From assembly GCF_002865645.1 (NCBI RefSeq), contig NW_020194677.1:62001-126000 (forward strand): a stretch of 64,000 bases of DNA. The letters are read 5' to 3'. Numbering within the stretch: the first letter of the stretch is position 1; every line of letters begins with the position of its first letter. The notes under the pieces are model-generated. The model saw only the letters and a list, made by a program, of their open reading frames with translations. It searched no databases and had not been told where the DNA came from. Both the position numbers and the translations under genes were made by a program. Positions 21,759-33,177 of this stretch are shown piece by piece. Source of the stretch: Hyaloscypha bicolor E. Its lineage: Eukaryota > Ascomycota > Leotiomycetes > Helotiales > Hyaloscyphaceae.

Positions 21759-23735
21759 ATGTCCGAATCGGTGCAGCAAAGTCGCCAGAAGTATCGCGGA
21801 AGCAAGTTCTGGGAGGGGAGGCTGAAATTGAGTACGAGCTGTACTGAATGCCATAGGAGGAAGCAGAAAGTGCGTTATCCTTCTTTCATTTTGTGCAATG
21901 GATGGGAAGTAACTTCCGGAGAAGTGATATAGATTCTAACACTTTCAGTGTGACCAACAACAGCCATGTAGACAGTGCGCCAGAAGGTACCCACAGCCAG
22001 AATGCATTTATCGGGACGTGAAGTAAGCATTCTATCCTCAATTATAGATGGCTGGAAACTGAGGCAGCAGAGAATACCGGCCAATAAGCGAGAACACCCA
22101 TCTACCACTGTGATCGCAACTCCTCTTGTGAGAAAGCCTGCTCTGGAGTCTGTGGGAGTCGAGGAAGTCACAGAGACGAAGGGCGCAACGATCTCGATCG
22201 CTACTTTACACCAGTTCGATACTGCAGAGGGTTATCAGCAAATGTTAAGCTCTATGGTCTCTCAATTGCAGTGCAATACACTTTCCGACCACCAGGTTGA
22301 CCAAGATACTGCCAGCCCCAATTTGAGGGCCAAATTTACTTGGGAAGGCGGCTCCAATAACAGTGAAAGCCAATGGCAGCTCCAAAAGTCAAGACGCAAA
22401 AAAAGCAGTGTATCTCCCCACGATATAGCCATCTCCTCCGTAGATCCACTACACTTTCTTGGCATCACGCCGACAACTCAGAATGCAGGATTGCTCCATG
22501 CTTGTAAGACTGCCACTGAAGCTCCCTACAAATGACACTGACCGGTCTAGTCATCAACATCATAACCAAATACGTATTTTCGATTGATGGAAAGCCAGGA
22601 CCGAATCATTACAATGACGTTTGGATTCCCTGGGCAATGAAAAGCCCACTGCTGGCCTACCTGGGAATCTTCAGTTCGGCATGCTACCAAGCAGAAGCCC
22701 AGAGATCGTCTCCTGAAAATGCAGCGCTTGCTCTAGGGTACAAGACCAAATCACTTCGCCTTCTGAATGAAATGCTCAGTGATCCAAAATTGGCAACTTC
22801 CAACGAGGCGATTGGTGCAGTGGTGAATATCATGATCACAGAATGGTATTGGAACAATCACGAGGTCGTCAAACAGCATATGGAAGGGTTAGTTCAAATA
22901 ATAAAATTGAAGGGAGGTCTGGACGAGCTGGGACCAGGTCACTGTTTGCGAGAGATGATTTTGACGTACGTTACAATCACCACAAATTATCTCAGTACTG
23001 ATTTCTTCAAGTACCGATTACTGCCTATGTGTCACATATGATTGGGAGCCATTGTTTGAGCACCTAGTCAAAGACCCGTCCGAATATCCAGTCCACATCA
23101 GCATCCCGTTCATTGACCCACCGTCAAGCTTTGTCGAAATCGCATCCCAGCTGAAAATCAGCAAGGAAACAGCAATCATTCTTGATGACATGCGCTTTCT
23201 CTTTAAGACAACTGTGCACCAACTAGACGGCGATGTTTCTGGGTTAGAGAAAGCTAAAATCGCTTCAACATCGACTTGGATTCAGCAGAGAATCTCCGAT
23301 ATGCCAGACGGATCGCAAGGCCCTCTCCTCGTCCAGGACTTCATCTACAAATCCTGCCGCATAGCAGCATTGGTTTACTGTAACGCAATTGTCTCTCACA
23401 TTCCTCTGTCGAAAGCCTGTTCGCTCACAGATCTGAACCAACTTTGGGCCGTTATGTGGCAAGTCAAATTATCACGATGGAAGCAAATCCCAGGTATCTT
23501 TCTATTCATTATGTTGGCTGCAGCGCCAGCAGCCCAGCATACGCCCCATGGTAGATTTTTGAAGAATATGATGAAAGCGACGGCTTTGAGTATGATGCTG
23601 GATAGCTGGGAGGTGGTGGATAAGAGTATGTACACATATGTTAACTTGCAAAGGTGGTTGAGAAGGGGCAGCGAGGTAGCTATGGGGTCGAGTACGCCAA
23701 AGGCTCTGGAGTTCTTGCATTTTTATCGAATTTAA
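21759..23735 (+). CDS. Zn2Cys6 transcription factor with fungal-specific domain (Fungal_trans_2 type)
   Basis: Five exons: 21759-21869, 21949-22022, about 22073-22503, 22551-22965 and 23012-23735, giving about 584 aa. The zinc cluster is assembled across intron 1 and is complete: C28-x2-C31-x6-C38-x5-C44-x2-C47-x8-C56 (SCTECHRRKQK joined to CDQQQPCRQCARR). Exon 3 may instead start at 22064, adding three residues. The linker is long and Ser/Thr-rich. The activation/regulatory domain includes GPNHYNDVWIPWAMKSPLL, LGIFSSACYQAEAQ and YDWEPLFEHLV, matching the Fungal_trans_2 family. It is a nuclear regulator that should bind CGG-type half-sites. Its targets are unknown, and neighbours on both sides are repeats or unrelated genes, so no cluster is implied. 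Confidence 0.9.
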
Positions 23736-25420
23736 AAGTTTTGTGTGAGTGACATTCAACGTTGGAAAGTGCAGTGTGTCAAATGAGTAGAGTAGAGTAG
23801 AGTAGTGGGTCCTACTCATACTTTACTCAGCCAAAATATGTCCTACTTATACTCTACTCAATACTCATTGAATGTGTATCTAAGTAACTTAAGTAATAAG
23901 TCACGTATAAGCACGTATCCTTATAAGAGGAACCAGCGACTTAATTATTAGTTTTAAAACTTACCTTAAAAGGCTATATATTTTAGTAAATATACTATTA
24001 TATATTATCTTATAAGTATTTCCTCTTTAAGAGCTTATAAGCTTAATATTATATTCGATTATCTTATTCTAGTAAATAATACTAATTCAGAAGTTCTTTA
24101 AATTAATATTATTGAAATTGAAAATAATATATATATATATAATATAATATAATATAATATAATATAATATAATAAATTCATTATTAATCCAATAAACTAT
24201 ATTGAGAAGTAAATATTAAATATACCGAGGTATTATTTAATATAGAAAGAAACAAGAAATAAGAAAAGAATTAATAATATAGTAAATAAATTATAAATAA
24301 GAAAATATAGGCCGAGATATAAAGAAGAGAAGCTCTTGAGTGCGGGAGCTTGGTATTCTAAATACTAGGACAGCCACATGCGTCATCGCAGTCACGTGAC
24401 GCTAAATTTACCAGTGAAGCGGCTGAGCGTAACAAAAGAGAGAGATATATATATATATAAATCATCTAAAGAAGTATATAATAAGTATTATATATAAAGA
24501 AAATAAAAGAATTTTCTGAGTTTATATTTTGAATGTTTTTCCCTTATATTAAAAAGGGGCCTTATTATATATAGAAAAAGGAAACTTTATAAGAAAAGAA
24601 AGATTATAAAGCTAATCTCAATACGAGAAATTTATTAATTAAGAAAGTTAATAAATAAAAGTAAGAAAAGAAGTAAAGAAAATAGCTAAGAAATTAGAAA
24701 AAGGCTTATAAGAAGGCCTTTAGAGAAGTACAAAAAATATAGAAGTATAATAAGAAAACTAGTACTTATATTATAAAGAATAAATAAAAAGAAATTAATT
24801 AGTATTAATATTAAAAGAGAATCTTAAATAAGAAGCTCTTGCCCTTTATAAGGGAATATTAAAAGAGTTATTTTAATACTCTTATATAAGAGAATAATAT
24901 AAGACCTTATAAGTTATATTATTAAGGAAAGATTTATAATTTATAAAAGATTATAAAGATATTTTGGCCAGGAAACTTATCTAATCTCAATGCAATTAAG
25001 AAAGCCTGGTTCTAAATAAAAAAGGAAATTACTAAGCAGGGACCTACTAGTAATAGAAAGAAGCTGAGAATGAGGTGAGAGAAATACTAGAAAGATCTTT
25101 TTCAGAGCAAGATTCAAGAGTAAATTATAGTAATTTCCGATTATATAAAGAAGATAATATATTTGGAAGGGGAGAATAAGTATAAAGAAGGTAGAAAGAA
25201 GGGTCAAGAAAGGTGGCTATATATTAGATAGTTATTTATATAGATAGAATCGAACCAATCAAAAAATCATCGAAATCGGAGGTTTAGCGAGGTAAGCCAT
25301 ATTTCAGGGGACCCTTATAGGGCTTACAGGGGACTAGGACGAGCTACAGGGAGATTAAAGTAAGACCTTACAGGGCATTTAGTGGCCTTTATAAAATAAT
25401 GCCCTGTTCGCGATACTTTA
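23736..25420. repeat. AT-rich, RIP-like decayed repeat block
   Basis: After a short GTAGA/ACTC-type simple repeat (about 23785-23870), composition falls to very AT-rich with dense stop codons. A pentanucleotide array (AATAT type) occupies about 24125-24172. No element could be named. The right edge carries a 10-bp inverted pair (25370-25379 / 25398-25407, ACAGGGCATT) and adjoins the truncated rhodopsin-domain gene. Confidence 0.6.
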
Positions 25421-25426
25421 TGCCGT

Positions 25427-26334
25427 TTTCTTCGTACAAGGACCCCAATCTTCTGCTTGCGAGGGAGGCGGAGTGGCTTCAGGAGCCAGAGGGGAAGGGA
25501 CAATATCGTAAAATCCGTCGCCACGTTAAACACACCGCCAGCCAAAAAATTGGGTTTGAAATTTAGGCACTTTCCGGGGACTGAGAGATTCCAATAGCTT
25601 TCTATAGGCCGACACATGAGAAGAAAAGTAAAGGCGCCCCAGAGGGAGTTGGCACATACAACAAACATAACGATATAGATAACGATCTTGAGGTGCTGTT
25701 CCGATGGGAATCGGAGATAGAAAAGGAGAATAGAGCATTTAATGAATAGTGTTACCATTCCGTATAAGGGTCCGAAAATTCCACCAACCTGGGGAGGAGT
25801 GGCTTAGAAAGACTGCCGGTAGAAGAAGGACTTTTACGTACGAAGAAGTATTTTTCATACTTAGTCATAGTGATATCCCACATGTGGTACCCTGATCCGT
25901 TTTTCGTTTCTGCGAAGCTTCTTAGTCTCGAATAGTACAATTTAGAATGGCTGCCGTCAAACTCACGATACATCTGCAAGATTGAATGTGCGAGTGCAAA
26001 TGGCTGTAAAAGGATATCAATTAGCAATCGAAGCAGCGCACTCGGCAGGCTTGGAGGCGCACCAGTGCCAATATAATCATGTCTATCCATCATGGTCAGC
26101 CTGAATCTTTCTCCTTTTGGGACGTTGAAGCTGTACTTGCAGTCATCTGGGTGGAACTTCTTGATCAGAAATATCTTTGCATAGAATCTTGCCAGCAGAA
26201 ACGGGATTGTAAGGATCGGAAAGACAGTGCCAACTATCACGATGCGATATCCAATGTAAGGAGGGTTCACGAAGTTGGGAGTGACTCCTGGTGGTGGGGG
26301 AAAGAGCACCGACGAGGGCTGTCGTCGAGTTCAT
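25427..26334 (-). pseudogene. Rhodopsin-domain (fungal integral membrane) gene, frameshifted and 3'-truncated
   Basis: Minus-strand exons 26334-26141, 26003-25967, 25917-25842 and 25788-25438. Introns are 137 nt with a GC donor (T|GCAAGT), then 49 and 53 nt. Spliced, it reads MNSTTALVGALS, PNFVNPPYIGYRIVIVG, FYAKIFLIKKFHPDDS, TKNGSGYHMWDI, LFIKCSILLFYLRF, LMCRPIESYWNLS and ATDFTILSLPLWLL. This is the order of fungal rhodopsin-domain membrane proteins (multi-TM). A run of five Cs (around 26305; four would keep frame) shifts the reading frame near residue 13. After KIGVL (25438) a possible donor GTACGA follows, and then sequence unlike the family begins, in the AT-rich block. The last transmembrane segments are missing. 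The C-run could be an assembly error; the truncation looks real. Confidence 0.78.
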
Positions 26335-26710
26335 GGCGAGAGTGACCAAGTTCAGCCTCCGTTCCGTGAGCGGTTGCAAGTCTGCGATGACGGTTGTGTC
26401 TATCCTCGTTTGCTGGACTCGAAAGTTCGAAGCATAATCGCCATCGGAGACCTTCTCCGTCTGAGGTTCCGTGTCCTGCACCCATGCGTGGAGGGTAAGA
26501 TCACTTATACTAGAGATCTACGCCAAGGACTAATCAAGAAGTTCTTGTGGCCCTCTTCAGCGGAGTGCTCCATGTGGTGGGGGCGCGGGGTGGGAGGGAT
26601 GATTGCGCGGGCGGCCGGTTTGGTGAGGGAGCAGGGGGTGGGGGGCTAGGGCGCGAGGGGCTTAGCGCGGAATGGGCTGGGACCGTTATTTTGGGGGGGG
26701 TTCAGGCTTA
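26335..26710. other. Upstream non-coding, G-rich
   Basis: Contains a very G-rich plus-strand stretch at about 26575-26705 (GGGGGTGGGGGG, GAGGGG, GGGGGGGG), a possible quadruplex-forming region. No gene supported. Confidence 0.4.
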
Positions 26711-26941
26711 GAAGGTATCACCCACCAACCGCCCAAACCCCCTTTCCGCTCAACTTGGATTCTGGAGACCTTAACGCCACAAAATCGAAAATTAATGTGA
26801 TATTCGCAATATTTCGAGTATTCTCTATAATCTAGCAAATTTTTAGAATTTTCCAAAGACTTTGAAAAATCGAGAAAATTTTGGTGGGGTAGGCGTGGGC
26901 GGAAAGGGGGTTTGGGCGGTTGGTGGGTGATCCCTTCTAAT
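26711..26941. mobile_element. MITE with roughly 40-bp inverted repeats and TA flanks
   Basis: Left arm about 26711-26748 and right arm about 26899-26938 are near-perfect inverted copies (AGAAGG.ATCACCCACCAACC type). Both ends read TTAGAAGG...CCTTCTAA, consistent with TA target duplication as in Tc1/mariner-derived MITEs. The centre is AT-rich. A related terminus (GGGCGGTTGG...CCCTTCTA) recurs at about 35419-35465. Confidence 0.7.
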
Positions 26942-28321
26942 TCTGAAGGTGCCACGTACGCCATTGCTTTATAGCCAATAACGCCCCGATCTCGTGCGAT
27001 AAGAGCCCATGCCATGGGCGATAGAGGCTCTGCTCTACTCCGTACAGCTTTCGCTTGACAGCGCTGGAAATACATTACATGCGATACACTCATCACCTTC
27101 GATCGCGACCTTCGTACAGCTGATTCTATGCCATGAGGGGAGCGAAGCAGGGCTCTGCCACAATGTAATGCATTTCCGAGGACACTAACGCCCAACAGCC
27201 TCGATTGCGCAATATCTAATCGTGGTTAGCTACAACTGGTCCGTCAGCCTCATTCCCTTCACCTCTCAAAGTCTCAATGCTCTATCTGCCCTGTCTCAGC
27301 CATTCAAGTCGAGGACGAGCTGACGCAGTCGCCTATTCGATTTAAGCCGCCAGCTAGTAAGAAGGCACTATATTTCTAGGAATGCGTTGGTGCCCAGCCC
27401 CCAACTTCCCCGTTCCACGATTGTTGATCGCTCACCGAAATCAAAGCGCCCTGTGGACTGTCCAGAATCACCGTTTGAAACCCGGGCCCCGAATGTCAGA
27501 TTCCACGCTTCACATACTACTCGTCAACGAAGATACATGTGCGACAGCAAGAATGAATGCATTGGAGGAATTGGTGAGGCTTCGGAAGAAGAGAGCGCCA
27601 GGCGCTGGAAAGGCAGATGATGTGGTTGGTTGTGAGTGGCCTCTTTGGAGAAGAGAAGTTGATGCCAGGAAGCTGTTGATGCCCTGCTGGTCGGAACGCC
27701 CGAGTTAGGTAGCCAGCTGCACGGCATTGCGACCCGACCCTTCTTTGAATCTCCACAACGTACTGCGCCCCCGGCGGCTTAGAAACCACAATGGATACCA
27801 GATGCAGGTGAGGCCAAAGCCGATTTGACCAATGGAGCGGTATGCGAGGACTGAGAAGAGATTGAACCGTGAGGTTGGTCGAAAGATATCATGGGATCCA
27901 TCTTGTGCGTCCTCCTTGTCCACTATGCGAGCTTCAGATCGTCCGTTCGCTGGCATGGAGTCACGGTGGACATTATCATTTCTCTTAGACTTGTGTCCGG
28001 ATCCAAGAAGAAGTGCTCTCTCCCCCTGATTCTTCTTCTTCAAGACGCTGTTGAATCTCGTACCATTTCACTGGGGAAGAAACCGCTGCCTCATCTTGCC
28101 AGCCGGCATGCTTCAGGCCGAGATCTCGAATCTTGATTTTTACCATTTAAGCATAAAGTCGATTATCACAACTTCTGCATCCTGTCGATCTCTTTGGGGG
28201 CCGATATCTTCGACCATGATTGGCTAGCATTTTATCTAACCCAAACCTTCCCTCTTCACCACCTCCAATCCTCCTCACGACGACGAAGAGAAACTGGTGG
28301 AAGACTTCATACCATACAGAG
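26942..28321. other. Intergenic, no gene supported
   Basis: About 1.4 kb of ordinary composition. Overlapping short open frames on both strands (27382-28043) show no domain I can defend. This region includes the promoter of the CorA-like gene and could hide an upstream 5' exon of it. Confidence 0.4.
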
Positions 28322-30265
28322 ATGGTACTCTTGAAAGGGGAGGATTTGGATGAATTCCTGGAAAATTTTTGGTATCCCGAATTCTCAACCCTTCGAGCGC
28401 TTAATACCAAGACGACGCTAGGCAATGTTAAAAGCAGAGGAGATGAGGTTTATGACGGGGAAGAGATCGACCTCTTCTTCACGGATTCTAGCGACGAAGA
28501 CTCTCCACGTGAATTCGAGGTCTTGACAAGATACTGCCGAGGTACCTGCCTCGAAGACGTTCTATCAGGCAAAGGAACGGCCGGAGAATTTCGAGTAGTT
28601 TGGGTAGACGATAGGACTAGCAGTCCGGCTGAAACAAAGTGTACGCTCGCAAGGCAACATAAGAATCCCCTCACAGCCACTGGACTCTACCGAGTGTTGG
28701 ACAAAGCAAGATTCGACCACGAACAATTGCCCGATGCCTCAAGGAGGCTCATGTACTTCTCCGACCTCAGTCCTGCCTGCATTCGGGCTCTTGCAGCCAC
28801 AGTCTCATTTCATCATGCCCCTGGGTTGAGAGACGCTATCTACAAATATCTGGAATTTCAAACTTCGATCACTGTTCAAATCAGATCAGCTGGTCTCCTG
28901 ACATTCCAGTTGGATTTTCACCTGCCATTCTTCATTTTGAGCAGGTCTTCACCCCCATTGGAGAGTTTTGACAAGATAAACACAAAGCCACGGAGAAAAT
29001 GGACCGATCTTTCATTTCTCAATCTGGATAATCTAGATTCAGAGGCGGAAGGACGACTAATCGGAGAGATTTGGGGAATTCAAGAAGCTCAGATCTCTTT
29101 TGCTGTCGCTGGATATGATGATTGGCGGTGGATCGGGTATGGCTTCGTGGATTCCGAGGTCGACGGCATTCTGGCTGAATCAACAGAGCAAGATCTACAA
29201 TTCGATCAGATTGCAGCGGGAAAAATCGATTCAACCCGGCCAATTCAGAAACCGAGAGACTACTGGATCAGAATTTTAGAAATTCGGATCCTCTATGTGA
29301 AGAAGAAGTGGGATCACTTAATTCATAAATTGGAGCTTGGAGTTGGCCAATATGTACGTTATCAACTACAGAAACGGGAAAGGTTTCCATCGTTTCAGCT
29401 GCTGACTTCCTTCTAGATGAAACAATACCCACTGACCTTGTCCCGTCGTTCCCGGACGGCGCAAGAGCGGGCCCGCCAGATGGAAAAGGCCTTTGATGTC
29501 AATTCCGAAACGATGGAAGTATTGGGCCGGATTGAAGGCGTTCTCTCGGACACCACAAAGGCATGGAAATCGTTTCGTTCTAATGATTCTCACATGGGCT
29601 TTTTCCATACAACAGAAGATGCAGCCATCTCAAGCCATTCCAAGCGATGTCTTCAGGCTATAAAGGCAATCTTCCAAGAGATGGAAGGAGATCATAACAA
29701 GATAATGTTGCTTAAGCAGAAATGTTCCGAGTTTTCAAGCACTGTGAGCCACAAACTCTATTTCTTTCCTTCCAGTTTACTTACAGCCGGAGCAGAGAGT
29801 CTAATATTACAAATATAGTTGAAGCTTCGCTTGATTCTAGAAAGCAAGGCTGCGGCAGACGAGAATGGTAAGATCTCGGAGTTTACCATATTGGTAAGTA
29901 CTTGTTGGTACACGCTAGAAATCACTCTTGCTGATGCCGGCTTGCTTCAGGTCCTCTACCCTCCCGCACTTGCAGTAGCGATATTCAGCATGCAGAAGTC
30001 TGCAGTACCATTTGATTTAACTCCTCAAGCTTTTGCCTTTGCTCTTGTCGTCCTTTTCATCATGGTGTACGTCATTCGATTTGTAGGCAGGCATGTTTTG
30101 CCACATTTCAGAGTACTTCAAGAAATTTCGGCCGCGTGGCTCAAGAACAGGAACCTGAATGGTAAGGCTCATGCAGTTGCTGACATCGAACTTGGAGAGA
30201 TTGTGGCAGATGTCAGTGCAGATAGAATCGTGGTTGGTGAGGAGACGAATAACTCTAGGTCATGA
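28322..30265 (+). CDS. CorA-like fungal membrane protein
   Basis: Exons 28322-29353, 29417-29743, 29819-29893 and 29951-30265 (introns 63, 75 and 57 nt, all GT-AG) give 582 aa. A long soluble N-terminal region (FLENFWYPEFSTLRAL, YFSDLSPACIRALAATVSFH) is followed by a helical stretch (RTAQERARQMEKAFDV, LKLRLILESKAAADE). Two closely spaced hydrophobic segments then form the C-terminal hairpin (VLYPPALAVAIFSMQ and QAFAFALVVLFIMVYVIRFV). This layout is that of fungal CorA-like proteins. True CorA/Mrs2 magnesium channels carry GMN at the end of TM1; here the equivalent position reads S-M-Q after Phe, so magnesium transport is doubtful. The open frame extends upstream of 28322 without an ATG, so a 5' exon is possible. 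The topology call is by hydrophobicity only. Confidence 0.75.
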
Positions 30266-30994
30266 GAAGCTAATGTATGACTCGGGCTGCGAGAGGAAGA
30301 GTGGAAGATTTGTGTTTTTATGCGAAGGAAATATTACATGCACGATTACGTCTTTCCCAGCCTCTCGAATGCTTAGCAGTACTGGTATCCCCTTGGAATA
30401 ACAGAGCTGACACTGTGGGATAATTTTGGATCTGTGAATCGAGTTAGTAAGGATTTGTATTTGCGTGCATTTGTGTGTAGAGTTTAACCATGAGACTTCG
30501 CACTTCGGATGCAAGACGTACAAGGCCAAAGCAGGGCTGTTATCACGGTGATATACAGTGCCAGCAGACATCCCTCGTATTTGACCCTGATTACCAATTT
30601 TTGGTAATGTTTGTACGGCGTGACTCCGATCAATTATATCCATGAATTGGGAAAATTTAGTGAACCCCAGTACCAAGAACCAGGTATGACAATTCCAGGG
30701 GGGTATGCCGTGCTTCAAAGTCTGCTGTCACATTCTGGCAGACAAACAAGACTAGAAGGACGATCTGCAGTCATCCGGCTGCTGCTTCCGTTGACGTACT
30801 CGATCATGATCACCAGATCGTAGTTGTAGGATTTACAAACTCCAGAAGCGATCCTTGGAGCTACCACTGAAAGGCACCCACCCGTGTCCTCTAGAGAATG
30901 TGGCAAATTCAGTTTGATGAATGATGCCCTGAAGAGCCAATGCTCGGATACTCGACCAGAATAGATTTTGTGAAACGGGAATCAAGCATAGTCC
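30266..30994. other. Downstream intergenic region
   Basis: Ordinary composition, no coding signal, ends at the inverted-repeat element beginning near 30995. Confidence 0.4.
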
Positions 30995-31275
30995 TTACGA
31001 GCCGGGTCCCACTAGTCTGTGCGTACAGGGCTGTTTTCAGGCCACACTTTACCCCGCACCCACCACAATTTCCTGAATACCATTAAAATGACTACTACGC
31101 CCCCGCCAGAATGGATTAATCAATTGATTCTAAAGCACGCGCACTGGATATATGCATTAGCAGATCGTAGAGAGTGGTCAACTCCTAATTAAATTAAATG
31201 ATTTCGTATCGCGATTTGCGCTGTGAAGTGTGTCTAGAAGCCTGTACGCACAGACTAGTGGGACCCGGCTCGTTA
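30995..31275. mobile_element. MITE with perfect 32-bp TIRs and TTA target duplication (PIF/Harbinger-like)
   Basis: TIRs 30998-31029 and 31241-31272 are exact reverse complements over 32 nt (CGAGCCGGG... outward). TTA stands on both sides (30995-30997 and 31273-31275). A 3-bp TTA/TAA duplication is characteristic of PIF/Harbinger elements. The 275-bp body has no coding capacity. Intact arms indicate a young or RIP-escaped copy. Confidence 0.8.
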
Positions 31276-31833
31276 CACCTGAGCTCTGGCTGTAGTGTCC
31301 ATCCTGGGGTCCGTAAATAGGGTGTCGCGAGGTCAAAATCAAGCGTTCACATGAAACTGCTGTGCCTGTCTGCAGAGAAAAGCAGACGCTCAGGTTCTGC
31401 TGACGTTTTATCCGTTCCGCCAGTTTGATTCGGAGGTACAGTCGGTCTGATCCAAAAGCGACAAAACGGTTGCCCTTTTGTGTCCATAATAACTTTTTAA
31501 TCACAACCCCGAGTAATTAATACTAAGTAATGCAATTATAGAAAAGAACCAAGCAAATAAAACCTATTAATCAGATTTTTAATGCGATTTGTAGTTAATT
31601 AGTAATCGAGTTTTAAAGTATATGAATATTTCTTGCTTATTTCATTTCTGATTATATAAAACGCAAAAATATTTTACGAAAGTTATATATATATAAGTAA
31701 ATAATAAAATTAAACTTAGACTTATAAGGCCTTATAAGGCCCTTTAAGCTTTTATAAGCTTAGTATATATAATAAAAGCTCAAATTATAAAAGTTGCTAT
31801 TAAAGAAAATATTAAATATTAAAAGTATATGGG

Positions 31834-32137
31834 TGTGATGGGTACACGTGATGGCGCATGGACAGGTATCAGATGTCGTGGATCTAGTTTCCTATTTTGG
31901 GTAAAGCTTGGGATCGGAATCGTACGAATCGCATGGGATTTCCTAATTAAGTAAAGGGCTTCGCATACTTGGCTAAGTACTAGGGAATATATAGGGAGAC
32001 GCTCCTAGCTTTGAAAAGGGGTATCGATTAGTCTTTTATTAGAATCAATTCTTGGAATCAGTTATACTTACAAGCGTCACTCTACAGCTTACTTACCTTA
32101 ACTACTTATATATTATCCTACTATTACGTGCCTAATA
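31834..32137. mobile_element. Putative solo LTR (304 bp) with 5-bp duplication ATGGG
   Basis: A GC-normal insert inside AT-rich copy 1. It starts TGTGATGGG and is flanked by ATGGG at 31829-31833 and 32138-32142. The sister copy near 33704-33726 shows an uninterrupted ATG-ATTTTAATTACATATAACC-like site. A 5-bp duplication fits LTR integrases, and internal TATATAGGGAGACG fits an LTR promoter. Confidence 0.6.
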
Positions 32138-32187
32138 ATGGGTTTAATTATATATAGCCTTATATATAAGATATAATTTTTTACTCT

Positions 32188-32323
32188 TATTCCTTTATCT
32201 ATTGAAACATTGCTATATTAGCGGCCGTATATAAATATCCCTAATTTGGATTATATTTTGGCTGAATTAGAAATATTTATATACGGCTGCTAATATAGTA
32301 ATATCTCAGTAAACAAAGGAATA
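32188..32323. mobile_element. Foldback element, 51-bp arms
   Basis: Arms 32188-32238 and 32273-32323 are inverted copies with a few mismatches, separated by 34 nt. The homologous position in copy 2 (about 33746-33758) lacks it, so it is an insertion. Confidence 0.65.
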
Positions 32324-33177
32324 AAACGCAAAAATTTCTATATAAGCTTATATAAAAGTAATTACATGCTTTATAACTCCCGTAATATTAAAGGCATTAA
32401 AAATCGGAGATCAGGCAATTAATTACTATAAGATATATAATAATTCCGATTAATACAATTTATATCAGTTAGTATTTTAGTAGACTGTTTTTTTACTTTA
32501 TTGCTCTTGGATCGAATTGACTACGCAGGCGCAGACTCTAATATTTGTTATACTGCCTTGTATTCTACTGAGTAAAAGTCGGCTACAGTGCATTGCTATA
32601 GGGCATTCCAGTGCAAACCCCTGCAATGGCGGTATAACAAACATTAGGGCCTGTACCAGTATATAACGTTACTTGAGGCTAAGCAATTCAAGCCAGTACT
32701 CTCAATAAGTGATTTAGCTGGACTTTCTCGCTAAAATTCGCGACCTGAACAATTTATAACTAGGTAATTTTGGAACTAGGTTAGCCCGGTTCAGTTATAT
32801 TAAAAGCAGTTTTTTTTAAATAAATTTTTTTTGCTATATATATAAAAACGCGTAAAACTTAAAGTAAAACTATAGATTTCTATAGAAAAATCTTAAAAAA
32901 ATCTTAAAAAATCTGATTTTGATAAGCTAAGCTTATTTAGGCTTTAAAGTACAGTCATAACCCCCCCTATCGGGCGAACCTGGTCCTTGGGAAGTTATGA
33001 CCAGGACCACTCATTGGGAGTACTGGTTCAAGCTCTGGGCAACTAAATCAATACTTACAAATCAGGGAGAAATGTGTCGCAGGATAGTAACGTAGCATTT
33101 AAAGTAGCGGGAACAAACCTCCCGAACGTTTGCATTATTGCATGCAAAGCAGTATATCGTATTATCTGGCGCATATA

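Larger units (their letters stand above)
31438..32660. repeat. AT-rich repeat, copy 1 (interrupted by two insertions)
   Basis: Segments 31438-31800 and 32328-32530 align collinearly with 33178-33540 and 33758-33965, with differences that are mostly C/T and G/A transitions. Copy 1 is split by the solo-LTR-like insert at 31834-32137 and the foldback at 32188-32323. It ends with inverted termini near 32536-32560 and 32633-32660. It is an unnamed repeat family showing RIP-type divergence. Confidence 0.7.

Noticed and set aside
25235..25260. Minus-strand GGTTCGATTC resembling a tRNA B-box
   Set aside because: No matching A-box, acceptor stem or cloverleaf could be drawn around it.
27382..28043. 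Overlapping open frames on both strands
   Set aside because: No recognisable domain and no consistent splice model; treated as intergenic.
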